Source of the DNA: TMP-86 sp044226865
GTDB lineage: Bacteria > Pseudomonadota > Gammaproteobacteria > Steroidobacterales > Steroidobacteraceae
NCBI GenBank assembly: GCA_044226865.1
Contig: JBGAGE010000003.1
Coordinates: 1 to 64,000, forward strand
Direction: 5' to 3'
DNA: 64,000 nucleotides
Below, in pieces: positions 22,376 to 31,415 of the stretch. Below the pieces are notes generated by a model. The model was not told the origin of the DNA. It worked only from the letters and a program-made list of their open reading frames with translations, and did no database searches. The position numbers and the translations under genes are program-made. Position 1 is the first letter of the stretch. Each line of letters opens with the position of its first letter.

Positions 22376-24667
22376 TCACTGAGCCGGCGACAACAGCGCC
22401 GGCGAGTCCGCCGCCGCATGGGTCTCGATCTTGAGGCTCTGGCCATCCTCGCTCACGCTGACCTCCACCTGGCCACCGTTCACCAGCTTGCCGAACAGCA
22501 ACTCCTCGGCGAGCGGCCGCTTGATGTGTTCCTGGATGAGTCGCGCCATCGGGCGTGCACCCATCTTCGGATCGTAGCCGCGCTTGGCGATCCAGCCACG
22601 CGCCGCCTCGTCCACGCTCAGGGAAACACGCTTGGACTCGAGCTGCGCCTCGGCCTCGACCAGGAGCTTATCGACCACGCGCTCGATCGTCGCCTTGTCC
22701 AGCGGCGCAAACTGGATGACCGCATCCAGGCGATTGCGGAACTCGGGTGAGAACAGCCGCCGGATGGCCTCCATCCCGTCGGAGGTGTTGTCCGCGGGCA
22801 GGAAACCGATGCCGGGGCGGCTCATGTCGCGCGCGCCTTCATTGGTGGTCATCACCAGGATGACGTGGCGGAAGTCGGCCTTGCGGCCGTTGTTGTCGGT
22901 GAGCGTGCCATGGTCCATGACCTGCAACAGCAGGTTGAACACGTCCGGATGCGCCTTCTCGATTTCATCCAGCAACAGCACGCAATGCGGATGCTTGGAA
23001 ATCGACTCGGTCAACAGGCCGCCCTGGTCGAATCCCACGTAGCCCGGCGGCGCGCCGATCAACCGCGACACCGTGTGCCGCTCCATGTATTCGGACATGT
23101 CGAAGCGCACGAATTCCACACCCATGGCCAGCGCCAACTGGCGGGTGACCTCGGTCTTGCCCACGCCCGTGGGCCCTGCGAACAGGAAGGAGCCCACCGG
23201 CTTTCTCTGATCTCCCAGTCCCGAGCGCGACATCTTGATGGAGGCCGCGAGCGCCTCGATCGCCTTGTCCTGGCCGAAAATGGTGAGCTTCAGGTTGCGC
23301 TCGAGGTTCTTCAGAACGTCGCGGTCGGAGGTGGAAACGGTCTTCGGCGGGATGCGCGCAATGCGCGCCACCACGTTCTCGATGTGCGAGACCGTGACGG
23401 TGGTGTCGCGCTGGTCGGCGGGCTTCAGGCGCAGGTTGGCGCCCGCCTCATCGACCACGTCGATGGCCTTGTCGGGCATGTGGCGGTCGTTGATGTGGCG
23501 TGCGGCAAGTTCCGCCGCGGCGCGCAGCGCATCGTCCTCGTACTTGATGCCGTGGTGTTCCTCGAAGCGCGATTTCAGGCCGCGCAGGATGTCCACGGTG
23601 TCGCTCACCGACGGCTCGACGATGTCGATCTTCTGGAAGCGCCGCGCCAATGCGTGGTCCTTCTCGAAGATGCCGCGGTATTCGTTATAGGTGGTGGAGC
23701 CAATGCAGCGCAGCTCGCCATTGGCCAGCGCCGGCTTGATGAGATTGGAGGCATCCATGACGCCGCCGGAGGCAGCGCCCGCCCCGATCACGGTGTGGAT
23801 CTCGTCGATGAAGAGGATGGCGCCGGGCTGCTTCTTCACCTCGGACAAGACCGCCTTGAGGCGCTTTTCGAAGTCGCCGCGATACTTGGTGCCGGCGACG
23901 AGAGAGCCCATGTCGAGGGCAAAGATGGTGGCGTCGGAGAGAACGTCCGGCACGTTGCCCTCGACGATCATGCGCGCAAGCCCTTCCGCGATGGCGGTCT
24001 TGCCCACACCTGCCTCGCCCACGTAGAGCGGATTGTTCTTGCGGCGCCGGCAGAGAATTTCGATGGTGCGCTCGACCTCGAGCTTGCGGCCGATGAGGGG
24101 ATCGATCTTGCCGAGGCGCGCGGCCTCATTCAGGTTGGTCGCGTACTTTTCCAGCGCCGTGCCGCCGCTGTCGGCGTCGCGCTCGCCATCGGCGGCCGGG
24201 CCGCCCTCATCGCGCTCCGAACGCTCCTCGCCGCCGGACTTCGACAAGCCATGGGCGATGAAATTGACCACATCCAGCCGCGACAGGTCCTGCATGCTCA
24301 GAAGGTAGGCGGCGTGGGATTGCTTTTCGCTGAAGATCGCGACCAGCACGTTGGCGACGGTGACTTCCTTCTTGCCGCTGGATTGCACGTGGAACACGGC
24401 CCGTTGCAACACCCGCTGGAAGCCCAGGGTGGGCTGCACGTCGCGGTCCTCGCCACTGGGCAGGCGCGGAGTGGTCTGTTCGATGAATTGCTTCAGCTCG
24501 TGCTTGAGCTTGGCAATATCGCCTCCGCAGGCCTTGAGGATTTCGCGCACTTTCGGGGTGTCGACGATGGCGAGCAGCAGGTGCTCCACCGTCATGAACT
24601 CATGCCGCGCCTCGCGCGCGCCCTGGAAGGCATCGTTCAAACAATATTCCAATTCTTGACTAAGCAC
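22376..24667 (-). CDS. clpA: ATP-dependent Clp protease ATP-binding subunit ClpA
   Basis: AAA+ unfoldase of the ClpAP protease, 763 residues. The N-terminal Clp_N repeat domain (residues 1-145, MLSQELEYCLNDAFQGAREARHEF) binds ClpS. Two ATPase modules follow, with Walker A GEAGVGKTAIAEGL and GPTGVGKTEVTRQLA and Walker B motifs ILFIDEIHT and VLLLDEIEKA. The C-terminal tail is short and Ala/Pro-rich. It is directly downstream of clpS (three bases), as in most gammaproteobacteria. Confidence 0.97.
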   Translation of the reverse strand: MLSQELEYCLNDAFQGAREARHEFMTVEHLLLAIVDTPKVREILKACGGDIAKLKHELKQFIEQTTPRLPSGEDRDVQPTLGFQRVLQRAVFHVQSSGKKEVTVANVLVAIFSEKQSHAAYLLSMQDLSRLDVVNFIAHGLSKSGGEERSERDEGGPAADGERDADSGGTALEKYATNLNEAARLGKIDPLIGRKLEVERTIEILCRRRKNNPLYVGEAGVGKTAIAEGLARMIVEGNVPDVLSDATIFALDMGSLVAGTKYRGDFEKRLKAVLSEVKKQPGAILFIDEIHTVIGAGAASGGVMDASNLIKPALANGELRCIGSTTYNEYRGIFEKDHALARRFQKIDIVEPSVSDTVDILRGLKSRFEEHHGIKYEDDALRAAAELAARHINDRHMPDKAIDVVDEAGANLRLKPADQRDTTVTVSHIENVVARIARIPPKTVSTSDRDVLKNLERNLKLTIFGQDKAIEALAASIKMSRSGLGDQRKPVGSFLFAGPTGVGKTEVTRQLALAMGVEFVRFDMSEYMERHTVSRLIGAPPGYVGFDQGGLLTESISKHPHCVLLLDEIEKAHPDVFNLLLQVMDHGTLTDNNGRKADFRHVILVMTTNEGARDMSRPGIGFLPADNTSDGMEAIRRLFSPEFRNRLDAVIQFAPLDKATIERVVDKLLVEAEAQLESKRVSLSVDEAARGWIAKRGYDPKMGARPMARLIQEHIKRPLAEELLFGKLVNGGQVEVSVSEDGQSLKIETHAAADSPALLSPAQ

Positions 24668-24670
24668 GGT

Positions 24671-24991
24671 TCAAGCCTCTTCTAGGGTCGCCATCAGGGG
24701 ATGCTGATGCTGGCGCGCATACGCGAGCACATGAGCCACCTTGGTTTCCGCAATCTCGTAGGTGAACACGCCGCAGACTCCCTTGCCCTTGGTGTGCACC
24801 TCGAGCATGACGCGGGTGGCCTTGGTCCGGTCCATGGAGAAAAAACGCTGCAGGATGTCGACGACGAACTCCATGGGAGTGTAGTCGTCATTGATCAAGA
24901 CCACTTGATACAGGGGTGGGCGCTTGAGCTTGGGCGCCGATTCCTCGACGACCAATCCCGTACCTTCCCGACCGCGCTCGATATCACTCAT
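24671..24991 (-). CDS. clpS: ATP-dependent Clp protease adaptor ClpS
   Basis: N-degron adaptor of 106 residues that delivers substrates with Leu, Phe, Tyr or Trp at the N-terminus to ClpA. The core is present: PPLYQVVLINDDYTPMEFVVDIL with the Asn-Asp-Asp pocket, then DRTKATRVMLEVHTKGKGVCGVFTYEIAETKV with the conserved His. Operon with clpA. About 220 bases separate it from the divergent gspC. Confidence 0.96.
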   Translation of the reverse strand: MSDIERGREGTGLVVEESAPKLKRPPLYQVVLINDDYTPMEFVVDILQRFFSMDRTKATRVMLEVHTKGKGVCGVFTYEIAETKVAHVLAYARQHQHPLMATLEEA

Positions 24992-25110
24992 GCCACTTCC
25001 GTTTATAGGGCGCTGAAAGTCACTTTACAAGACGAACATGCCACGCCCGCCCACGACCGAGCATTGTCGCCATTCGGTGTCACCTTACTTTAACAAGCAA
25101 AAACAAATGC

Positions 25111-25140
25111 TTGAGAGCATTGGGGACTACGCCGTATCAT
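25111..25140 (+). promoter_or_regulatory. Possible promoter of the gspCDEF genes
   Basis: TTGAGA (25111-25116) is separated by 18 bases from TATCAT (25135-25140), about 70 bases before the gspC start in the gap divergent from clpS. The match is reasonable, not strong. Confidence 0.35.
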
Positions 25141-25210
25141 GCAGCCACGGCCACTGTGCAATCGTAGGCAATCAACGACATGCTTTCGTTAAACACTGCG
25201 TTCGCGCACG

Positions 25211-26209
25211 ATGCCTAGAAGCATGCTCGACGACCGCATCCAAAACCTCATTTCGAAGGCCTCCAGCAACGGTCCGTGGCTGGCCTCCCTGGGTCTTGCC
25301 GCGCTCATTGCGGTGGAATTGGCGCGCATGGCCCTGGGCGCCTTTGGGGGCGCGCCGCTGAAATCCCTCGCCCCGACGGCCCCCAGCCGCGCCACCACCC
25401 CGGCGCACCGCGCCATCGATGTGCAGCAAGTGGTGTCCGCCCATCTGTTCGGCATCGCGACCGCCGAGCCCACCGCCATCGACCCCGCCGACGCGCCGGT
25501 GTCCTCGGCCAATCTGGTGCTGGCCGGGACGATTGCAACCCAGGACCCCAAACATGGAGTTGCCATCATCAGCGACGGCGGCCCCTCCAAGGTGTATTCG
25601 GTCGGCGACAGCATCGCCGGCGCCAGCGTGCATTCGGTGTACATGGACCGCGTGTTGCTGGACCGCGGCGGGAGCCTGGAATCCTTGGTCCTGCCGCGCT
25701 TGCTCGAGGGCGGGGCCGGACCTGCGGCTGCGCCCCGTCCGAGCGGCGTATTCGGCGGCCAGCCGCAGCCCTCCACCGCGCTCGACAGTCTGCGGCGGCG
25801 TGTGCAGCAAGAGCCCGGCATGCTCAACGAGATCATGCGCACCGTGCCCTCCTATGACAACAAAGCCGGAAAACTGCGAGGCTTTCGCGCTTATCCCGGC
25901 CACAATCGGACTATCTTTGCCAAATTGGGCCTCAAACCCGGTGATCTGGTGACCGCCATCAACGGCACGCCGTTGGACGATCCCCAGCGCAGCCAGGAGG
26001 TACTCAATACGATCCAGAGCTCGGAACACGCGACGGTCACCGTCGAGCGGGCCGGGCAACGGCAGGACATCACCCTGAACATCGCCAATGTGGCGCAGCA
26101 GGCGGTGAAGGACTTGGATATCGATGCTGGGCAAGCGGGGGGACCGGCGGGCTCGACAGGCGCAAATCCCCCTCCTCCGCCCGCGACCAACGACGACCCC
26201 AACGATTAG
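25211..26209 (+). CDS. gspC: Type II secretion system protein GspC
   Basis: Inner-membrane protein that connects the inner-membrane platform to the secretin GspD. The 332 residues have one transmembrane helix (about 24-44), the periplasmic homology region (VVSAHLFG ... LAGTIATQDPKHGVAIISDGG ... VYSVGDSIAGASVHSVYMDRVLLDRGG), and a C-terminal PDZ domain (GLKPGDLVTAINGTPLDDP). It ends in a Pro/Asn-rich tail. It opens a four-gene T2SS run (C-D-E-F). The gspD start follows 25 bases after its stop. Confidence 0.92.
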   Translation: MPRSMLDDRIQNLISKASSNGPWLASLGLAALIAVELARMALGAFGGAPLKSLAPTAPSRATTPAHRAIDVQQVVSAHLFGIATAEPTAIDPADAPVSSANLVLAGTIATQDPKHGVAIISDGGPSKVYSVGDSIAGASVHSVYMDRVLLDRGGSLESLVLPRLLEGGAGPAAAPRPSGVFGGQPQPSTALDSLRRRVQQEPGMLNEIMRTVPSYDNKAGKLRGFRAYPGHNRTIFAKLGLKPGDLVTAINGTPLDDPQRSQEVLNTIQSSEHATVTVERAGQRQDITLNIANVAQQAVKDLDIDAGQAGGPAGSTGANPPPPPATNDDPND

Positions 26210-26234
26210 CGGGAAACCCAGCGAGCTTTACGAC

Positions 26235-28322
26235 ATGCAGATTAGAACGATGAATCATCCCACCGGCCGGACGTTGGCAGGATGGGTCTTGCTGGCGGTG
26301 TTCAGCCTGTCCACCTCACTCTCCTCCATGCAGGTGATGGCACAGGACTCAGCGACCATCACGCCCAACTACAAGGATGCCGACCTCAGCCAGATCATCC
26401 AGGCGGTGAGCGAAGTGACCGGCAAGAACTTCATCATCGACCCGCGGGTGAATGCCAAGGTGACGATGCTGTCGGCCACTCCGATGTCCCCGGCGGCGTT
26501 CTACGAGGCCTTCCTGTCGGTGCTGCAGGTGTATGGCTATGTCGCCGTCCCCACCGGCAAGGTCATCAAGATCGTGCCCAACACCGACGCCCGCCAGCTG
26601 CCCGCCAACGATCTGCCCAACAACGTGAGCTCGAGCTCCGATGAGATCGTCACGCAGATCATCACCATGAAGAACGTGAATGCGGCGCAACTGGTGCCGT
26701 TGCTGCGGCCCTTGATCCCGCAGTACGGCCACCTCGCCGCCTACCCGGGCGGCAACATGCTGATCATCTCGGATCGTGCCAACAACGTGAATCGCATCGT
26801 GCGCATCATCCGGCGCATGGATGAAAGCGGCGATGACCCGGTCGAGGTCGTGCTGCTGCAAAATGCCAGCGCGAACGAGATCGTGCGCATCGTCAACCAG
26901 CTCTACCAGGCGCAAGGCGGCGAAGGCGGCGGCGCTTTGGTCAAGATGGTGGCGGACGAGCGCACCAACAGCATCCTGATCAGCGGTGAGCGCGCGCAGA
27001 AGCTGCGCCTGAAGGCGTTGATCGTGAACCTGGATACGCCCCTCGAATCCGGCGGCGATACCCAGGTGCGCTACCTGCGCTATGCAGATGCGGAAAAGAT
27101 CGCAGAGAAGCTCAAGGGCCAGGCCTCGGCCACGGCGAAGGCGCAAGCCGGTGGCACCAGCACCGCCGGTGGCGGCTCGAACCTCGACTCCAGCGCCACC
27201 ATCTGGGCGGACCCGGCCACCAATTCGCTCATCATCACCGCGCCGCCCAAGATCATGCGTTCGCTGATGGCGGTGATCGACAAGCTCGACATCCGGCGCA
27301 TGCAGGTGGAAGTCGAGGCGATCATCGTGGAAGTGGACGCCAACAAGAGTTCGAATCTCGGTGTGCAGTGGGCGGTCTACGGCCAGGGCGGCAACGCGGT
27401 GCCGGCGGCCGTGTCGAACCTCCCCGGCAGCGGCACCAGCATCGTCGACCTGATCGCCACCGCGGCGGGCGCATCCACCGGGGCGATCAGCAGCAAGACG
27501 CTCGGGACGGGCGTGAGCCTGGCGGTGGGCCGCTACAACAAGGACAGCGGCACGAACTTCGCCGCCATCCTCCAAGCCCTGCGCAGCGACGGCTCCAGCA
27601 ACATCATCTCCACTCCCTCGATCGTGACCATGGACAACCAGGAAGCGGAGGTCAAGGTGACCACCGATGTGCCCCTGGTCACCGGTTCGTACGCCAACAC
27701 CACCACCAATTCCTCGGGCACCGTCAACCCGTTCCAGACGATCCAGCGGCAGGAGCTGGGCACCATCCTCAAAGTCACCCCGCAGATCAACATGGGCGAC
27801 TCCGTGATGCTCAAGATCGAGCAGGAAGACTCCTCCCCGGGCGCGAAGCTCGCGGATTCCGCCGACATCTCCACCAACAAGCGCTCCATCAAGACCACCG
27901 TACTGATCGAGGACGGTGGCATCGTGGTGCTGGGCGGCTTGATCTCCGACACCGTCACGGAAAGCCAGTCGCGCGTGCCCTTTCTGGGGCGCATCCCCGT
28001 GCTGGGCAATTTATTCAAGTCCCGCAGCGGCTCGCGCCAGCGCAAGAACCTGATGGTGTTCATCAAGCCCAAGATCCTGCGCGATGGCACGGAGACGGCG
28101 ATTGCCACCGGCGACAAATACAATTTCATGCGCGATCAGCAAGGCCGCCAGGGCAAGGGGATCACCCTGCTTCCCGGGGAACGCCAGCCGGTCCTGCCGG
28201 TGTTGCCGCCCACGCCGCCGGTGGCAATGCCGCCAGCCGGCGCGCCAGCGACTGCGCCCGCGACTGCTCCCGCACCCGCGGCTGAAACTCCCAAGGACTT
28301 CCCGCCGAGCAAGCAGCCGTGA
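26235..28322 (+). CDS. gspD: Type II secretion system secretin GspD
   Basis: Outer-membrane channel of the T2SS. I place the start at 26235 (MQIRTMNHPTG) ahead of a signal peptide ending near MQVMAQDS; 26250 is also possible, and the open frame back to 26124 lies inside gspC. About 695 residues. The N0 domain (NYKDADLSQIIQAVSEVTGKNF) is followed by N1-N3 repeats and the secretin barrel, with VPLVTGSYANTT and VPFLGRIPVLGNLFKSR. The C-terminus is a Pro/Ala-rich tail and shows no clear pilotin-binding S domain. The TGA overlaps the GTG start of gspE. Confidence 0.95.
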   Translation: MQIRTMNHPTGRTLAGWVLLAVFSLSTSLSSMQVMAQDSATITPNYKDADLSQIIQAVSEVTGKNFIIDPRVNAKVTMLSATPMSPAAFYEAFLSVLQVYGYVAVPTGKVIKIVPNTDARQLPANDLPNNVSSSSDEIVTQIITMKNVNAAQLVPLLRPLIPQYGHLAAYPGGNMLIISDRANNVNRIVRIIRRMDESGDDPVEVVLLQNASANEIVRIVNQLYQAQGGEGGGALVKMVADERTNSILISGERAQKLRLKALIVNLDTPLESGGDTQVRYLRYADAEKIAEKLKGQASATAKAQAGGTSTAGGGSNLDSSATIWADPATNSLIITAPPKIMRSLMAVIDKLDIRRMQVEVEAIIVEVDANKSSNLGVQWAVYGQGGNAVPAAVSNLPGSGTSIVDLIATAAGASTGAISSKTLGTGVSLAVGRYNKDSGTNFAAILQALRSDGSSNIISTPSIVTMDNQEAEVKVTTDVPLVTGSYANTTTNSSGTVNPFQTIQRQELGTILKVTPQINMGDSVMLKIEQEDSSPGAKLADSADISTNKRSIKTTVLIEDGGIVVLGGLISDTVTESQSRVPFLGRIPVLGNLFKSRSGSRQRKNLMVFIKPKILRDGTETAIATGDKYNFMRDQQGRQGKGITLLPGERQPVLPVLPPTPPVAMPPAGAPATAPATAPAPAAETPKDFPPSKQP

Positions 28323-29806
28323 ACGCCTCGCTGCAGGAACCCGCCGAGCGCAAGCTCTCGTTCCCCTTCGCCAAGCGCCACGGGGTGCTGGTGCGCGGCT
28401 ATGAGAACGGCCACGCCGATGTGGTGTGCCGGCTGGGCGTGACGGCGCAGAGCCTGGCGGAGGTGCGTCGCTTCGTCGGCATGCCGTTGAAGGTGACGCG
28501 CGTGCCGGTGGAGGAATTCGACGGCATGCTGCGGGTGGCCTACGAAGCCGGCTCGGGCGTGGCCATGCAGATGCTCGAGGGCCTGGACGACAACACCGAC
28601 CTTGCGCACCTGGCCGAGGGCATCCCGGAAACTTCCGACCTGCTGGAAAGCGATGACGAGGCGCCCATCATCCGCCTCATCAACGCCCTGCTCACCCAGG
28701 CGGTCAAGGAAAACGGCTCGGACATCCACATCGAGCCCTACGAAAACCGGCTGGTGATCCGCTTCCGCGTCGATGGCGTGCTGCGCGAGGTGTTGCAGAC
28801 CAAGCGCGCGGTGGCGCCGTTGGTGGTCTCGCGCATCAAGGTCATGTCCAAGCTCGACATCGCCGAGCGCCGCCTGCCGCAGGACGGCCGCATCTCATTG
28901 CGCATCGCGGGGCGCGCGGTGGACGTGCGTGTCTCCACCCTGCCCTCCGGGCATGGCGAGCGCGTGGTGCTGCGCTTGCTCGACAAGCAGGCCGGCCGGC
29001 TCGACCTGGGCGCCTTGGGAATGGATCCGCGCACGCGCGACACCATGGATGAAATCATCCACAAGCCGCACGGCATCATCCTGGTCACGGGTCCCACGGG
29101 TTCGGGCAAGACCACCACGCTGTATGCCGCCCTCGAGCGCATCAACGACAACACCCGCAACATCATGACGGTCGAGGATCCGATCGAGTACTACATCGAC
29201 GGCATCGGCCAGACCCAGGTCAACACCAAGGTCGAGATGACCTTCGCGCGCGGACTGCGCGCCATCCTGCGCCAGGATCCGGATGTGGTGATGGTCGGCG
29301 AAATCCGCGACCTGGAGACCGCACAGATCGCCGTGCAGGCCTCATTGACGGGACACCTGGTGCTGTCCACCCTGCACACCAACACGGCCGTGGGGGCCGT
29401 GACGCGCCTGCGCGACATGGGGATCGAGCCCTTCCTGCTCTCCTCTTCGTTGATCGGCGTCCTGGCGCAGCGCCTGGTGCGCGTGCTCAACCCGGACACC
29501 AAGCAAGCCTTCACCGCCGGCGAATACGAGCGGCGCCTGCTGAACCTGGGGCCCAATGACCCGCCGGTGCAGCTGTACCGGCCCAGCACCGAACCCGGAA
29601 GCGGCTATCGCGGCCGCTCCGGCATCTACGAGCTGATCGCCGTGGATGACCACATGCGCACCATGATCCACGACGGCTCCTCGGAGCAGGAGCTGGAACG
29701 CTATGCCCGCACGGCCAGCCCCAGCATCCGGGACGACGGCCGGTCCAAGGTGCTCAATGGCGAAACCACGCTCGAAGAGCTGTTGCGCGTCACGCGGGAA
29801 GACTAG
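28319..29806 (+). CDS. gspE: Type II secretion system ATPase GspE (no zinc motif)
   Basis: Cytoplasmic ATPase that powers pseudopilus assembly. The 495 residues from a GTG overlapping gspD have the N1E region, Walker A LVTGPTGSGKTTTLYAALE, the Asp box MTVEDPIEYYI, Walker B VMVGEIRDLETA and the His box LVLSTLHTNTA. The C-terminal zinc-binding tetracysteine normally found in GspE (CPxC ... CPKC) is absent: the first pair is replaced by NPDT (about residue 395) and the second is lost before GYRGRSGIYEL. Otherwise the domain is full length, so the protein is likely active. Confidence 0.95.
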   Translation: MNASLQEPAERKLSFPFAKRHGVLVRGYENGHADVVCRLGVTAQSLAEVRRFVGMPLKVTRVPVEEFDGMLRVAYEAGSGVAMQMLEGLDDNTDLAHLAEGIPETSDLLESDDEAPIIRLINALLTQAVKENGSDIHIEPYENRLVIRFRVDGVLREVLQTKRAVAPLVVSRIKVMSKLDIAERRLPQDGRISLRIAGRAVDVRVSTLPSGHGERVVLRLLDKQAGRLDLGALGMDPRTRDTMDEIIHKPHGIILVTGPTGSGKTTTLYAALERINDNTRNIMTVEDPIEYYIDGIGQTQVNTKVEMTFARGLRAILRQDPDVVMVGEIRDLETAQIAVQASLTGHLVLSTLHTNTAVGAVTRLRDMGIEPFLLSSSLIGVLAQRLVRVLNPDTKQAFTAGEYERRLLNLGPNDPPVQLYRPSTEPGSGYRGRSGIYELIAVDDHMRTMIHDGSSEQELERYARTASPSIRDDGRSKVLNGETTLEELLRVTRED

Positions 29807-29815
29807 CATCCACCC

Positions 29816-31033
29816 ATGGGTGCTTTCGAATACACGGCGCTGGATGCCAGCGGCAAGGAACGCAAAGGACTGATCGAGGGCGACACGCCCAAGCACGTCC
29901 GCCAGCTCCTGCGCGAACGCCAACTGCTGCCGGTGGACGTGCGCGAGGCGGCGCAGAAAGAAGCCGCCCGGGGCAAGTCGTTTTCGCTGTTCTCGCGCGG
30001 AGTGTCGACGCTCGACCTCGCCATGGTCACCCGGCAGCTCGCGACGTTGCTGCGATCAGGCCTCCCCTTGGAGGAGACCCTGCAGGCGGTGGCGGAACAA
30101 ACCGAGAAGCCGCGCATCCAGAGCATCATCCTGGGCGTGCGCAGCAAGGTGGTCGAGGGTCATCCGCTGGCGGACGGCCTGCGCGATTTCCCGCAAGCAT
30201 TCCCCGAGATCTACCGCGCCACCGTCGCCGCCGGCGAGCAATCGGGCCGCCTCGACGATGTCCTCGAACGCCTGTCCGATTACACCGAGTCGCGACAGGT
30301 GATCCGCCAGCAAGTCACCAATGCGTTGGTGTACCCCATCGTGCTGGTGGTGCTGTCGGTGGCCATCGTCTCCTTCCTTCTGGCCTATGTGGTGCCCCAG
30401 GTGGTGGCCGTGTTCGAGTCCAGCAACCAGGTGCTGCCGCTGGCCACGCGCATCCTGATCGGCGCCAGCGACTTCGTGCGCAACTACTGGTACTTCGGGC
30501 TCGCGGCCATCGGCGCGGCCACCTGGCTGTTCCTGCGCTGGCTGAAGGCGCCCGAAGCGCAGATGAAGTTCGATACCTTCCTCCTGAAGATCCCGCTGAT
30601 CGGCAAGGTCATCCGCGGGCTGAACACGGCGCGCTTCGCCCGCACCTTGAGCATCCTCACGGCCAGCGCGGTACCGGTACTGGAGGCCTTGCGCATCTCG
30701 GCGGATGTGGTCACCAACCTGCCGATGAAGCTGGCGGTGAGCGATGCGGCACTGCGTGTGCGCGAGGGCGCACCGATCGGCCGCTCGCTGGCCTCGAAGA
30801 AGATCTTCCCGCCCATGATGATTCACCTGATTTCCAGCGGCGAGAGCAGCGGCGAGCTGGAAAAGATGCTCGAACGGGCCGCCTCCAATCAGGAACGCGA
30901 AATGGATGGGCTGTTGTCGACCCTGACCAACCTGCTGGGACCCTTGATGATCGTGTTCATGGGATCGATCGTCATGTTCATCGTCATTGCGCTGCTTTTG
31001 CCGATCTTCCAGCTCAACGACCTGGTTCGTTGA
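29816..31033 (+). CDS. gspF: Type II secretion system inner-membrane protein GspF
   Basis: Polytopic platform protein of the T2SS, 405 residues. It begins MGAFEYTALDASGKERKGLIEGD, has two repeated cytoplasmic GspF domains (about 70-190 and 270-395) and three transmembrane helices. Family motifs are VTRQLATLLRSGLPLEETL and ARTLSILTASAVPVLEALRIS. It ends the run of gsp genes: no gspG pseudopilin follows, so gspG-N must be elsewhere. Confidence 0.95.
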   Translation: MGAFEYTALDASGKERKGLIEGDTPKHVRQLLRERQLLPVDVREAAQKEAARGKSFSLFSRGVSTLDLAMVTRQLATLLRSGLPLEETLQAVAEQTEKPRIQSIILGVRSKVVEGHPLADGLRDFPQAFPEIYRATVAAGEQSGRLDDVLERLSDYTESRQVIRQQVTNALVYPIVLVVLSVAIVSFLLAYVVPQVVAVFESSNQVLPLATRILIGASDFVRNYWYFGLAAIGAATWLFLRWLKAPEAQMKFDTFLLKIPLIGKVIRGLNTARFARTLSILTASAVPVLEALRISADVVTNLPMKLAVSDAALRVREGAPIGRSLASKKIFPPMMIHLISSGESSGELEKMLERAASNQEREMDGLLSTLTNLLGPLMIVFMGSIVMFIVIALLLPIFQLNDLVR

Positions 31034-31052
31034 AGAACGTGAACGGCGCCTA

Positions 31053-31082
31053 TTGCACTGGCGGCAACCTTTCGTTTATAAC
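31053..31082 (+). promoter_or_regulatory. Probable promoter of the small acidic protein gene
   Basis: TTGCAC (31053-31058) lies 18 bases upstream of TATAAC (31077-31082), 43 bases before the ATG at 31126. This suggests the gene is transcribed separately from gspF. Confidence 0.45.
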
Positions 31083-31125
31083 GCGGCGCTAACACCACCC
31101 GGTCAACACGAGTGATGCGATCTTA

Positions 31126-31410
31126 ATGAGCGAAAAAGCCGACGCGGACGATTTCGACGAAGACGATGCCGAAGAGGCTGCCAGCGATGGCGATGATGCC
31201 GATCTCGACCATCTGATCCGGGATGTCGAGAAACAGCGTCGCAAGGCTGCCAAGGGCCAGGAACCGCATTGGCGACGCCTGGAGCGCGTGATGGAAGAGA
31301 AACGAACCGCGGAACTGCTCAGCGATTTCGAGGACTATGACATCGGTGACGACGAGTCCGAGGGTCAGCCCCCTGCAAAAGCCGCCAAGAGGCGATCACG
31401 CTCCGCCTGA
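31126..31410 (+). CDS. Small acidic conserved protein (PA3496-like, tentative)
   Basis: A 94-residue protein with no membrane segment. Residues 1-35 are very acidic (runs of D and E), the middle (HWRRLERVMEEKRTAELLSDFEDYDIGDD) is helical, and the tail is basic (KAAKRRSRSA). The block RRLERVMEEKRTAELLSDFEDYDI resembles small gammaproteobacterial proteins of the PA3496 type, but I cannot confirm this. Function unknown. It is convergent with lexA, six bases apart. Confidence 0.7.
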   Translation: MSEKADADDFDEDDAEEAASDGDDADLDHLIRDVEKQRRKAAKGQEPHWRRLERVMEEKRTAELLSDFEDYDIGDDESEGQPPAKAAKRRSRSA

Positions 31411-31415
31411 AGCCC

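Noticed and set aside
22865..24685. 606-codon frame opposite clpA
   Set aside because: Antisense shadow of clpA; composition typical of reversed GC-rich codons.
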